This document shows, piece after piece, positions 52,039 to 60,399 of a DNA stretch of 64,000 nucleotides. Below the pieces are notes generated by a model, which saw nothing but the letters and a program-made list of their open reading frames with translations, ran no database searches and was not told the DNA's origin. A program made the translations under genes and the position numbers. The first letter of the stretch is position 1, and each line of letters starts with the position of its first letter. Source of the DNA: Rhizobium leguminosarum (GTDB taxonomy: Bacteria; Pseudomonadota; Alphaproteobacteria; Rhizobiales; Rhizobiaceae); NCBI RefSeq assembly GCF_002953715.1, contig NZ_CP025012.1:4397001-4461000 (forward strand). Direction: 5' to 3'.

Positions 52039-52572
52039 ATGAGCCAGGCGACCGTGAAAGCCGAGGATCTGCCCTACCGCCCCTGCGTCGGCGTGATGAT
52101 CCTGAACCGCGATGGCCTCGTCTGGGCCGGGCGGCGCATCTCTGACGGCAATTCCGAATATGACGGCTCGCCGCAGCTCTGGCAGATGCCGCAAGGGGGC
52201 ATCGACAAGGGCGAGGATCCATTGGACGCCGCCTACCGCGAGCTTTATGAGGAGACCGGCATGAAGACAGTGACGCTGCTTGCCGAAGCGAGAGACTGGA
52301 TCAACTATGATCTGCCGCCGGCACTGATCGGCATCGGGCTGAGAGGAAAATTCCGCGGCCAGACACAGCGCTGGTTCGCCTTCCGCTTCGACGGCGACGA
52401 GAGCGAGATCGCCATCAATCCGCCGCCTGGCGGCCACGAGCCGGAATTCGATGCCTGGGAATGGAAGCCGATGCAGCAACTGCCGGAGCTGATCGTGCCC
52501 TTCAAGCGCGCCGTCTATGACCAGGTGGTAGCCGAGTTCCAGCACTTGGAAACACTTCAATCGGAAGATTGA
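52039..52572 (+). CDS. rppH: RNA pyrophosphohydrolase
   Basis: A 177-residue Nudix hydrolase. The box GGIDKGEDP...AAYRELYEETG is complete, and RPCVGVMILNRDGLVWAGRR and WQMPQGGIDKGE are typical of RppH/IalA. It removes pyrophosphate from the 5' end of mRNA or diadenosine polyphosphates, starting mRNA decay. GGAGAAGAAG precedes the ATG. The ctpA-yibQ-rppH order resembles the Bartonella ialA locus. Confidence 0.95.
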   Translation: MSQATVKAEDLPYRPCVGVMILNRDGLVWAGRRISDGNSEYDGSPQLWQMPQGGIDKGEDPLDAAYRELYEETGMKTVTLLAEARDWINYDLPPALIGIGLRGKFRGQTQRWFAFRFDGDESEIAINPPPGGHEPEFDAWEWKPMQQLPELIVPFKRAVYDQVVAEFQHLETLQSED

Positions 52573-52658
52573 TCACGGCAGGATGACTGCCTCCGTTTGC
52601 CTCCGCGGCAGCAATAGGATCACCGGCCGCCATGGGCGGCCGGCATCTCGTTCGAATC

Positions 52659-53144
52659 TTATTCGGCTTCGTTGGCGGAATCGGCGTTGAGCTGGCCGTA
52701 TTTGCTCTCGCCGATTTTCTCGAGCAGGTCGATCTGTGTTTCGAGGAAGTCGATATGACCTTCCTCGTCCGCCAGCAGCTCCTCGAAAAGTTTCATGGAA
52801 ACGTAGTCGCCGGCGTCATGACAGATATCGCGCGACTTTTTGTAGGCCGTGCGGGCGTCGTACTCGCCGGCAAGATCGGCTTCCAGAACCTCCTTGACGT
52901 TCTGGCCGATGCGTAGAGGTGCAAGGGTCTGCAGATTGGGATGGCCTTCGAGGAAGATGATGCGTGCAACAAGCCGGTCGGCATGATGCATCTCTTCGAT
53001 GGATTCGGCGCGCTCCTTCTTGGCGAGCTTGGTGTAGCCCCAGTCCTCAAGAAGGCGATAGTGAACCCAATATTGGTTGACCGCACCGAGTTCGAGGAAC
53101 AACGCCTCGTTAAGCCGCTCGATGACCTTTTTGTCGCCTTTCAA
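52659..53144 (-). CDS. bfr: bacterioferritin
   Basis: A 161-residue four-helix ferritin starting MKGDKKVIERLNEALFLELG. Ferroxidase ligands are visible (Glu in LFLELGAVNQY, EEMHHADR, Glu in LAGEYDARTAY, DEEGHIDFLETQ), and the Met of IEEMHHADR is the heme ligand. It stores iron as a 24-mer with heme at the dimer interface. The start is TTG at 53142-53144 with CAGGAGAG six bases upstream, giving the standard MKGDKKV start; ATG at 53168 adds an unconserved extension. It overlaps bfd by 35 bases. Confidence 0.93.
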   Translation of the reverse strand: MKGDKKVIERLNEALFLELGAVNQYWVHYRLLEDWGYTKLAKKERAESIEEMHHADRLVARIIFLEGHPNLQTLAPLRIGQNVKEVLEADLAGEYDARTAYKKSRDICHDAGDYVSMKLFEELLADEEGHIDFLETQIDLLEKIGESKYGQLNADSANEAE

Positions 53145-53439
53145 TGTCCGCTCTCCTGTTTTCCTCATGGAATTGTTTCAAGCGGGACATGAAATCAAAT
53201 ATTTCGGTGTCCGTCGAGTGGCGACGGGCGTGATATTCCTCGGTCGTCTGGATAATGATGTCGACGACGTTGGGGAAGCAGCCGCAGCAGCGGCCGCGTT
53301 TTTCCATGGCGTGGTAGACCTTCGCAGGCACGATAAGCTGCCAACAGTCTTCATCGAGAAGGTTGGTGATAACCTCTCGGATTTCCTTATCGGTTATATA
53401 ATTGCAGCTGCAGACGAGCACGTCTTCATTTCCAAACAT
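53110..53439 (-). CDS. bfd: bacterioferritin-associated ferredoxin-like protein (extended)
   Basis: A 109-residue protein. The N-terminal 65 residues contain a BFD-type [2Fe-2S] domain, LVCSCNYITDKEIREVI with the later RGRCCGCFPNVVDII supplying the other cysteines. Bfd reduces the bacterioferritin core to release iron. Typical Bfd is about 65 residues; here a charged tail (EENRRADIERRQKGHRAA) follows, and its end overlaps the bfr start by 35 bases. The overlap suggests coupled translation. A TTGACA on the minus strand upstream may be the -35; I found no clear RirA or Irr box. Confidence 0.88.
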   Translation of the reverse strand: MFGNEDVLVCSCNYITDKEIREVITNLLDEDCWQLIVPAKVYHAMEKRGRCCGCFPNVVDIIIQTTEEYHARRHSTDTEIFDFMSRLKQFHEENRRADIERRQKGHRAA

Positions 53440-53629
53440 GACACTGACTATCGTGTTTTCTGCTAAAGAAGATGGTGGCTGTCAAGAAAAAATTCGAGTC
53501 CCGCATCATTGAACAACGGTGTGCGAATGAGGCCTCATACATATCGTTCGGGATTACACAGCGGTTTCAGGGGGATGACGCTATAAGTCCATGAAGGCGC
53601 GCGCATGGTCCTGATCGCTGCGACGCACT

Positions 53630-56600
53630 TCAATGGAAGTTGCGTCCGCGCGGCATCACCTCAGCGGTTTCCACCGCGCCGGCATGGCGGCCTGTGGCAA
53701 CCATCCGTTTTTCCAGCTCCGCCCTCTCCTGCGCATTCGCAAGCTTTTTCTGCCGCTGATCGACACCCGGCCTCAGCACCTCGTCTGCCCGCTCGCAGAC
53801 GCCGAAACGCCGGGCCTCACCTTGCAGGATACCGAGCGCCGGCGTCATGTCCTCGATATGCTCGACGACGGTATGGATCACTCCGCTCTGGCTTTGCAGC
53901 CTGCCGCGGATTTTCACCAGCCGGGCGCCCATCACGACCGAGCGGTATTTGTCGAACATTTTCGACCAGACAATCGCATTGGCCACGCCGGTCTCGTCTT
54001 CCAGCGTCATGAAAATCACACCTTTTGCCGAACCCGGTCGCTGGCGCACCAGCACGAGACCCGCGATCGTCACCCTCTGCCCGTTCGCGACCTTCAACAG
54101 ATCGACATTGCGCGTCACGCCAGCCTTGCGCAATTCCTCGCGCAGGAAGGAGACAGGGTGCGCCTTCAGCGACAGTGAGAGATAACGATAGTCCTCGATA
54201 ACCTGCTCTCCCGGCAGCATTTCCGGCAGCTTTGCTACAGGCTCGATCTGGAGGTCGACATGACGGACCTGCTCGAAAAGCGGCAGCTCCTCGGCCGCGC
54301 TCTTCACATCCAGTGCCCGCACCGCCCAGAGCGCGTCGCGTCGTGACAGTTTGAGGGACTGGAACGCATCGGCATCCGCCAGTCGCTCGATGACGGATTT
54401 CTGCAAACCGGACCGCAGCCAGAGATCACGCACCGAACTGTAGCCTTCGCCTCGATTGTCGACGAGCCGTTCCATATCGTCTGTCGAGAGACCCTTGATC
54501 TGCCGGAAGCCGAGCCGCACCGCATGCCGGGTCTTGATGATCTCGCGCATCTTGTCATGCCGGAAATCGATGGCATTCCGATCGAAGGCAGCTTCTTCCA
54601 GACCGCAATCCCAGTTCGATTCATTGATGTCGACCGGCAGGATCTTTACGCCATGCTCGCGTGCGTCCCGCACCAGCTGCGCCGGCGCATAAAACCCCAT
54701 CGGCTGGGAATTCAGCATCGCTGCGCAGAAGATGTCGGGATAATAGGCCTTGAGCCATGAGGAGGCATAGACGAGCAGCGCGAAGGAGGCGGCATGGCTT
54801 TCCGGGAAACCGTATTCACCGAAACCCTTGATCTGGTTGAAACACTGCTGCGCGAATTCCTGGGCATAACCCTTTGAGACCATTCCCTCGATAAACCGCT
54901 TTTCGAAGTTACCGATCGTACCCGTTCTCTTGAATGTCGCCATCGCTCTGCGAAGCTTGTCGGCTTCCGCCGGTTTGAAGCCTGCGGCGGTAATGGCGAT
55001 CTGCATGGCCTGTTCCTGGAACAAGGGTACGCCGAGGGTTCTTTCCAGAACCGTTTCCAGCTCCTTGCTCGGATATTTAATCGGAATGTTCTTGGCCCGC
55101 TGCTCCCGGCGCTTCAGATAGGGATGCACCATGTCGCCCTGGATCGGTCCTGGCCGCACGATCGCCACCTCGATGACGAGGTCGTAAAACACCTTCGGCT
55201 TCAGACGCGGCAGCATGCTCATCTGCGCCCGGCTTTCGATCTGGAAGACGCCGAGCGTATCGGCCCGGCCCATCATCTCGTAAACCGGCTCGCCTTCGTC
55301 CCCATGCTCCTTGTTGCCGAGGTCTGCGAGCGTCTTCTTCACGTCGTAATGCAATTCAAGCAGCGAGAAGGCCTTCCGCAGGCAGGTCAACATGCCGAGC
55401 GCCAGCACATCCACCTTGAGGATCTTGACGTTATCGAGGTCGTCCTTGTCCCACTCGATCATGTAGCGATCCGGCATCGCCGTCTTCATGATCGGCACCA
55501 CCTCGTCGAGCCTATCGCGTGTGATGACGAAGCCGCCGACATGCTGGGTGAGGTGGCGCGGGAAGCCGAGAAGTTCGGACGCATACTGAAGAACGTTTCG
55601 GGTCACCGGATCCTTGATGTCGAGACCCGCCGCCTTCGCGTCCCGCTCCGAGAGATTATCCTCCGACCAGCCCCAGACGAGGCTGCTGATCGCCGACTGG
55701 ACATCCTCCGACAGCCCAAAGGCCTTGGAGACCTCGCGGCCGGCCGAGCGCGTACGGTAGGTCGTCACCCCCGCCGTCAACCCGGCATGTTCTATGCCGT
55801 ATCTTTTATAGATGAACTGGATGACCTCTTCGCGTCGATCATGCTCGAAATCAACGTCGATATCCGGCGGTTCGTCGCGATCCATCGAAATGAAGCGGTC
55901 GAAGAGCAGTGTGCTTTTTTGAGGATCGACTTCCGTTATCTCGAGGCAATAGCAGATGACCGAATTTGCCGCCGATCCGCGCCCCTGGCACAAGACCTTA
56001 AGTACATAGCGGGCGTGCTGGATAATCCTGTGAACCGTCAGGAAATAAGATGCATATTTCTTTTTTTTAATGAGATCGAGTTCGTACTCGATCTGTGGCG
56101 CCACCTTGGGCGGGATACCTTTGGGATAGCGTCTTGCGGCTCCCGCTCTCGTCAGCCTTTCGAGAGTCTCCTGCGGCGTTTCACCAGGATCGTTTTCGGG
56201 CGGATAATTGTGCTCCAGTTCCTTCAGCGAAAAGGTCAGCCTGTCGAAGAATGTCTGCGTATTCTCGATCGCATTAAGATAGTCCCGGAAGATCCGGACC
56301 ATTTCACGTGAATCTTTGAGGTAACGTTCAGCATTCGGCGCCAGAAGGAACCCGGCTTGCGATATCTGCACATGCTCCCGGATCGCGATCACGATATCCG
56401 CAAGCGGCCGGCGTTCAGGATGATGGTAAAGCGGCTGGTTGGTTGCAATCAGCGGCACACGGTTTCGAGCGGCAAGCATGGCAAGCACCGCAAAGACCTG
56501 CCTGTCGCGGCCATCATAGGCTGGCGCCAGCGCCATATAAAAAGCCTTGCGGAAGCGTCTGCGAAACCGCTCCAGATAATCTTCCAGCGTCGGCTGACCC

Positions 56601-57094
56601 GCCTGATGACCGACAAGGGCGCGATCGGGAACGAGAGCAAGCATCATCTCGTCCCCCCATTCCATGAGTTCCGCTTCCGTCAGAATGCAGCTTCCCTTGA
56701 CCGCTTCCTCCTTCAGATTGCCGGCGCTCAGAAGACGGCAAAGGTTCGCCCAGCCCCGTCGATTGCATGGATAGGCGAGGATATCAGGCGTTCCATCGGA
56801 AAAGACGAGACGGGCGCCCGGCTGAATCCGGATGGGATCGAGGATCTCCTCCTCTTTTCCTTCCTTCTTCGCTTGGGCCAGAATCTCATCCTTGTTCTTG
56901 TATCTCTCCTCAAGTTGCTCCGCCTGCGCATGCGCCCGCACGACGCCGGCAACCGAATTCCGGTCCGCAATGCCGAGTCCGCCGAGCCGTAGACGAGCAG
57001 CCTGCACGACCATCTCCTCGGGGCCAGAGGCACCTTCAAGAAACGAGAAATTCGTCCTTGTGCCGATCTCGAAGAATGCGCGCGCGATTGTCAT
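53630..57094 (-). CDS. dnaE2: error-prone DNA polymerase DnaE2 (ImuC)
   Basis: A 1154-residue C-family polymerase. The PHP domain begins FFEIGTRTNFSFLEGASGPE, the catalytic aspartates lie in PPDIDVDFEHDRREEV (about residue 405), and an OB-fold is near 1000 (VTIAGLVLVRQRPGSAKGVI). It lacks the C-terminal tail of replicative DnaE1 that holds the clamp and tau contacts. It extends damaged templates during SOS mutagenesis together with ImuA and ImuB. The start overlaps the imuB stop as ATGA, making it the third gene of the LexA-controlled operon. Confidence 0.96.
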   Translation of the reverse strand: MTIARAFFEIGTRTNFSFLEGASGPEEMVVQAARLRLGGLGIADRNSVAGVVRAHAQAEQLEERYKNKDEILAQAKKEGKEEEILDPIRIQPGARLVFSDGTPDILAYPCNRRGWANLCRLLSAGNLKEEAVKGSCILTEAELMEWGDEMMLALVPDRALVGHQAGQPTLEDYLERFRRRFRKAFYMALAPAYDGRDRQVFAVLAMLAARNRVPLIATNQPLYHHPERRPLADIVIAIREHVQISQAGFLLAPNAERYLKDSREMVRIFRDYLNAIENTQTFFDRLTFSLKELEHNYPPENDPGETPQETLERLTRAGAARRYPKGIPPKVAPQIEYELDLIKKKKYASYFLTVHRIIQHARYVLKVLCQGRGSAANSVICYCLEITEVDPQKSTLLFDRFISMDRDEPPDIDVDFEHDRREEVIQFIYKRYGIEHAGLTAGVTTYRTRSAGREVSKAFGLSEDVQSAISSLVWGWSEDNLSERDAKAAGLDIKDPVTRNVLQYASELLGFPRHLTQHVGGFVITRDRLDEVVPIMKTAMPDRYMIEWDKDDLDNVKILKVDVLALGMLTCLRKAFSLLELHYDVKKTLADLGNKEHGDEGEPVYEMMGRADTLGVFQIESRAQMSMLPRLKPKVFYDLVIEVAIVRPGPIQGDMVHPYLKRREQRAKNIPIKYPSKELETVLERTLGVPLFQEQAMQIAITAAGFKPAEADKLRRAMATFKRTGTIGNFEKRFIEGMVSKGYAQEFAQQCFNQIKGFGEYGFPESHAASFALLVYASSWLKAYYPDIFCAAMLNSQPMGFYAPAQLVRDAREHGVKILPVDINESNWDCGLEEAAFDRNAIDFRHDKMREIIKTRHAVRLGFRQIKGLSTDDMERLVDNRGEGYSSVRDLWLRSGLQKSVIERLADADAFQSLKLSRRDALWAVRALDVKSAAEELPLFEQVRHVDLQIEPVAKLPEMLPGEQVIEDYRYLSLSLKAHPVSFLREELRKAGVTRNVDLLKVANGQRVTIAGLVLVRQRPGSAKGVIFMTLEDETGVANAIVWSKMFDKYRSVVMGARLVKIRGRLQSQSGVIHTVVEHIEDMTPALGILQGEARRFGVCERADEVLRPGVDQRQKKLANAQERAELEKRMVATGRHAGAVETAEVMPRGRNFH

Positions 57095-58701
57095 GCGAAC
57101 ACGCCATGCATGAACCAGTGAGGATCAAGCGCCTGACCATAAAAGCCCCGCCGATAGATCCAGAAGCGATGTCCGGTCTCATCCTCGATGCGGAAATAGT
57201 CGCGCGACTCGGCGTCATTCCCATCGATCCACCATTCCATGGCAATCCGTTCCGGCCCTTCGCTTCTTGCCACCTGATGCTGAATGCGCCGCCAGCGGAA
57301 GATCTGCGGCGGACCATCGGGCACTTCGGCAAGTATGGTCTCGACGGGCTCCGGCGTTGCAAAGAGCCGCAGTGGGCGCTCTTCGCGGAAAGGAAGCTGG
57401 ATGTCCTGCGCTGCCTTCCGCCTGGGAAGGCTCTCCATCACAGGAACCGTGATGACGGCGCGTTCCGGAACATGGCTCTCGCGGAGCTGAAAGCTTTGCA
57501 GGCAATCCGCACCAAGCCGGGCCGAGACCCGGTCGACGAAAACAGAAAGCGAGATCTCTCCCTGCCGGTCGCCCTCGAAATCACCCTGCGCCTCGTTGAA
57601 GGGATCGTGCCGCAACACATTCAATCGCACGATCTCGAAACCATAGCCGGCATCGAGATCGTCATAGACCGCCTGCAATCGCTCGGAAAAAAGCCCGGCA
57701 ATGAACTTTGGTTCGCGAAGCGGCTGCGAAGCACCGACGGAGATGCGAAAGACCCTGCCGTCGACGCGGAACAGGACCAGTTCGAACACCCGTCCGCCAG
57801 CCCCCCGCGCCTCCAGCGACGGCTGCAGCGATAAGGCGACCTGCCTGGTGACGGCAAGGATCTGTTCTTCCGTGCCGATGGGCTCGATCAGCCGGCTTTC
57901 GGCCGAGAGGCTGGCAACAGGACGCCGGGGCGAGACCGGCTCCTCTTCACGGCCCAGCGCCTGGTCGAGACGCAGAAGCAGCTCCGGGCCGAACCGGCGG
58001 GTCAGCGGCGACCGCGGCGCATCGATGACGTCGCCGATATATTTCAGACCGAGCTTCTTCAGGGCAGCGACGGTTTGTCCTTCCAGCCGCAAGGCTGCAA
58101 CCGGCAAGGACATCAGCACATGTTCCGTCTCTTCGTCCTCGATCACGCCGCCTTGCCCGAAGCGGGACGCGGCCCAGGAAAGGCCGGGCGACGATGAGAC
58201 CGCGCCGCGGGCATCGAACCCCATATGAAAAAGCCGCGCCAGCACATCCCTAAGAAGCGCCTTTTCACCGCCGAAGAGATGGGCGCAGCCGCTAATGTCG
58301 AGAAACAGGCCGTCCTTGCCGTCGAACGCCACCAGCGGCGTATAACGGTCGCACCAGTCGGCAATTGCCTCCAGCAACCGGCGGTCGGACGCCGGATCTT
58401 CTTCCGCGACCTCGAGCATGGGGTACATGGCGCGCGCTTCGGCAACGCCCAGCTCTTTCCTCAACCCCAGCCTCTCGGCCAACTCGTCCAGTGCCGTCAG
58501 CCGCATGGCATTGTTGAGCTTGCCGGAACAGACGATAGGCGGCGTCTCAGGACGCCCTTTCGAACGCCAGGAGAGCCCCCATCGCTTGCGGGCGATGCGG
58601 TCCGTTGGCAGATGCGGGAAGCTGAGCGCCAGAATGCGCTGACTGTTCGCCTGGAGGACGAACGAGGTTTGGTTCGGCGATAGGGAGAAATTCGCGTTCA
58701 T
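57091..58701 (-). CDS. imuB: ImuB, Y-family DNA polymerase-like mutagenesis protein
   Basis: A 536-residue Y-family-like protein starting MNANFSLSPNQTSFVLQANS, then RILALSFPHLPTDRIARKRWG, FDGKDGLFLDISGCAHLFGG and helix-hairpin-helix segments. ImuB homologues lack key catalytic acidic residues and act as the hub joining ImuA, DnaE2 and the beta clamp. The ATG at 58699-58701 follows GGAGTGGAA. Longer frame upstream is a shadow of imuA. The gene overlaps imuA by 155 bases, unusually long, and overlaps dnaE2 by four. Confidence 0.93.
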   Translation of the reverse strand: MNANFSLSPNQTSFVLQANSQRILALSFPHLPTDRIARKRWGLSWRSKGRPETPPIVCSGKLNNAMRLTALDELAERLGLRKELGVAEARAMYPMLEVAEEDPASDRRLLEAIADWCDRYTPLVAFDGKDGLFLDISGCAHLFGGEKALLRDVLARLFHMGFDARGAVSSSPGLSWAASRFGQGGVIEDEETEHVLMSLPVAALRLEGQTVAALKKLGLKYIGDVIDAPRSPLTRRFGPELLLRLDQALGREEEPVSPRRPVASLSAESRLIEPIGTEEQILAVTRQVALSLQPSLEARGAGGRVFELVLFRVDGRVFRISVGASQPLREPKFIAGLFSERLQAVYDDLDAGYGFEIVRLNVLRHDPFNEAQGDFEGDRQGEISLSVFVDRVSARLGADCLQSFQLRESHVPERAVITVPVMESLPRRKAAQDIQLPFREERPLRLFATPEPVETILAEVPDGPPQIFRWRRIQHQVARSEGPERIAMEWWIDGNDAESRDYFRIEDETGHRFWIYRRGFYGQALDPHWFMHGVFA

Positions 58702-59491
58702 GGGGGTTCCACTCCAGAAGAAAGGAGAGCGGGGCCGGATTGCGGCTCTTCTCCAGTGTGAGACGGAAAATCGGATTGCCGATGCTGCCGGAAAGTTTCG
58801 ATCCATCCGGCAACGGCCGCAGACCGGACGGGGCCGGTTCGACATGCAGGCGGAAGGCCGCACTGCTTGCCTCCTCCGCTCCGGCCTGACGGACAAGAAG
58901 GAGCGGACGGCGGGCAGCATGCGCCCTGAGACTAAGCCTGCGGCTTTCGGTCAGGCCGAAATGGGCGGGATTGCCTCGCACTTCGAAGATGACGGCCGAG
59001 AAGGCAGCGCTTTCCACTGCCACCTCCGCCAGCCAGAGCGCCTCGTCCAGCTTGCGCGGCGCGGCATGGAGAAACCGCTCCGGGCTCAGTCCGAAATCCC
59101 GAAGCCCGGGGGCATAAGGACGGCCGGCCTCCAGCGTCCCGACGGCATCGCCGATCCAGAGCAACGGCAGAAGCCTGCCGGCATCCGCTTCCCGTTTTTG
59201 CAGTCGCGCGGCAACAGCCATCGCCAACCCGCTTGCAGCACCTGCATCGCGAGACAGAGCCGAGCGGAATTCGGTGATCGCATCGAGCGGCAAGCCGCCT
59301 TCCAGCGCCTCGTCGAGAAACTCCACCCCAAACGCCAGGGGCGGCAGAATGCGCTCCTGGCGGGTCTTACGTCCCTCTGCCAGGGCTTCCTGCTCCGCTG
59401 CGGCAAGCGCCGGCGCGGGCCTTCCCTCCAGTCGGGCAATGGTTTCGCGGAGCGCAAAAAGCCGCTCGCGCGCCAGGGCGTGCTGCGCCAT
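58547..59491 (-). CDS. imuA: ImuA, SOS mutagenesis RecA-like protein
   Basis: A 314-residue RecA-fold protein of the ImuA family: PLAFGVEFLDEALEGGLPLD, TEFRSALSRDAGAASGLAMA, WIGDAVGTLEAGRPYAPGLRDFGL, SVIFEVRGNP-like FSAVIFEVRGNPAHFGLTES. The terminal 50 residues overlap imuB in another frame and look unconserved. ImuA binds RecA and works with ImuB and DnaE2 in translesion mutagenesis. A LexA box lies 20 bases before the ATG, so the operon should be SOS-induced. Confidence 0.93.
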   Translation of the reverse strand: MAQHALARERLFALRETIARLEGRPAPALAAAEQEALAEGRKTRQERILPPLAFGVEFLDEALEGGLPLDAITEFRSALSRDAGAASGLAMAVAARLQKREADAGRLLPLLWIGDAVGTLEAGRPYAPGLRDFGLSPERFLHAAPRKLDEALWLAEVAVESAAFSAVIFEVRGNPAHFGLTESRRLSLRAHAARRPLLLVRQAGAEEASSAAFRLHVEPAPSGLRPLPDGSKLSGSIGNPIFRLTLEKSRNPAPLSFLLEWNPHEREFLPIAEPNLVRPPGEQSAHSGAQLPASANGPHRPQAMGALLAFERAS

Positions 59492-59511
59492 GGCGTTCTC
59501 CGATCCGTCTT

Positions 59512-59526
59512 GTTCCTGTTATGTTC
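59512..59526 (-). promoter_or_regulatory. LexA box of the imuAB-dnaE2 operon
   Basis: GTTC-CTGTTAT-GTTC matches the alphaproteobacterial LexA operator GTTC-N7-GTTC exactly. It begins 20 bases upstream of imuA. Direct-repeat boxes of this type control SOS genes in R. etli and Rhodobacter. Confidence 0.9.
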
Positions 59527-59652
59527 TTATAGATTCCAGAGAGCTAATGAAGAGTCAACGGCCATTTTCTATGAATTTATTCCTGCCTTTGATTCCGCAC
59601 TCGAAAATCGGCGATAAAGGTTCTATATGGGCCCGCAAAGGAAGGAATATTC

Positions 59653-60090
59653 ATGGCCCGCATAGACCAGAGCGATGATTGGCGGGACCGCCATGCGCCG
59701 ACGATCAGCACCTTCGAGTCGCTGGCCATGGAGGCCTATAGCCATCTGCCGGATGAATTTCGCCAGCTGACGACCAACCTCACGATCGAGATCGAAGATT
59801 TCCCCGATGACGACGTTTTCGAGGACATGGCGCTGGAAACCCCTTTCGATCTGCTCGGCCTTTTCGAGGGCAGGGGCATTTCCGAACGTTTCACGCTGGA
59901 AACCGGCGAGATGCCGAACCGCATCCGCCTCTACCGCCGCCCCATCCTCGATTACTGGGCTGAGAACGACGAGACGCTCGGCGATATCATCACCCACGTC
60001 CTGATCCACGAGATCGGCCACCATTTCGGGCTGAGCGACGATGACATGGAGCGGATCGAGGCAAGCGCCGAGGAAGCCGCCGAGCGCTAG
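59653..60090 (+). CDS. zincin-like metallopeptidase family protein
   Basis: A 145-residue protein. HEIGHHFGLSDDDMERIE near residue 118 is a full HExxH zinc motif with a downstream acidic residue, and VLIHEIGHHFGLS is typical of the small zincin (TTHA0227-like) family. The rest is acidic and contains FPDDDVFEDM. GGAAGGAATATTC lies before the ATG. It is probably a cytoplasmic Zn-binding protein; hydrolase activity is unproven. It is separated from the SOS operon by a short divergent promoter region. Confidence 0.86.
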   Translation: MARIDQSDDWRDRHAPTISTFESLAMEAYSHLPDEFRQLTTNLTIEIEDFPDDDVFEDMALETPFDLLGLFEGRGISERFTLETGEMPNRIRLYRRPILDYWAENDETLGDIITHVLIHEIGHHFGLSDDDMERIEASAEEAAER

Positions 60091-60184
60091 AGCGCCGCGC
60101 GTCCAAGACGCGCTAAGAACGCTCTACCACTTTCAATCACGCATAATCCTTTCCGAAAATCGTAATCGATTTTCGGGGTTATGC
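60088..60184. repeat. RIME-like two-palindrome repeat
   Basis: The first palindrome (60088-60126) pairs TAGAGCG/CGCTCTA outside GCGTC-caa-GACGC. The second (60141-60184) pairs GCATAA...CCGAAAATCG with CGATTTTCGG...TTATGC. The order is reversed relative to the copy at 27178-27281. It begins inside the TAG stop codon of the zincin gene. Confidence 0.7.
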
Positions 60185-60192
60185 GCTGAGCC

Positions 60193-60399
60193 TCACTGCT
60201 CGGAGAGCTTCATCTCAGGATCGTAATCCTTGCCTTCGACATGCTTGACGACGGCCTGACCGCATTGCATCGCGCCGGTCGCGGCATTGAAGGCATAGGT
60301 CGGCGAGCCCTCCAGCGACCAGCCCTTGTTAAGGGCGGCAGTGACCTTGTGGCAGAAGGAAGCATCGTCGGGACCGGTCAGGAAGCGGTAGAGTTTCAT
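60193..60399 (-). CDS. DUF1737 family protein
   Basis: A 68-residue protein: MKLYRFLTGPDDASFCHKVTAALNKGWSLEGSP, then YAFNAATGAMQCGQAVVKHV. The LYRFLTGPDDxxFCxKVxxALNxGW opening is the DUF1737 signature; function unknown. Its ATG overlaps the upstream citE-like stop in TGATGA, so it is translated as part of that operon. Small soluble beta-rich protein of the kind often paired with enzymes. Confidence 0.88.
   Translation of the reverse strand: MKLYRFLTGPDDASFCHKVTAALNKGWSLEGSPTYAFNAATGAMQCGQAVVKHVEGKDYDPEMKLSEQ

Noticed and set aside
53440..53629. RirA or Irr iron box upstream of bfd
   Set aside because: No TGA-N9-TCA or inverted TTTAGAA-type motif is evident; only a possible TTGACA promoter element on the minus strand.
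58702..58920. Longer start for imuB
   Set aside because: The added residues lie in the wrong frame of imuA and are Arg/Pro-rich; GGAGTGGAA before ATG at 58701 is better.
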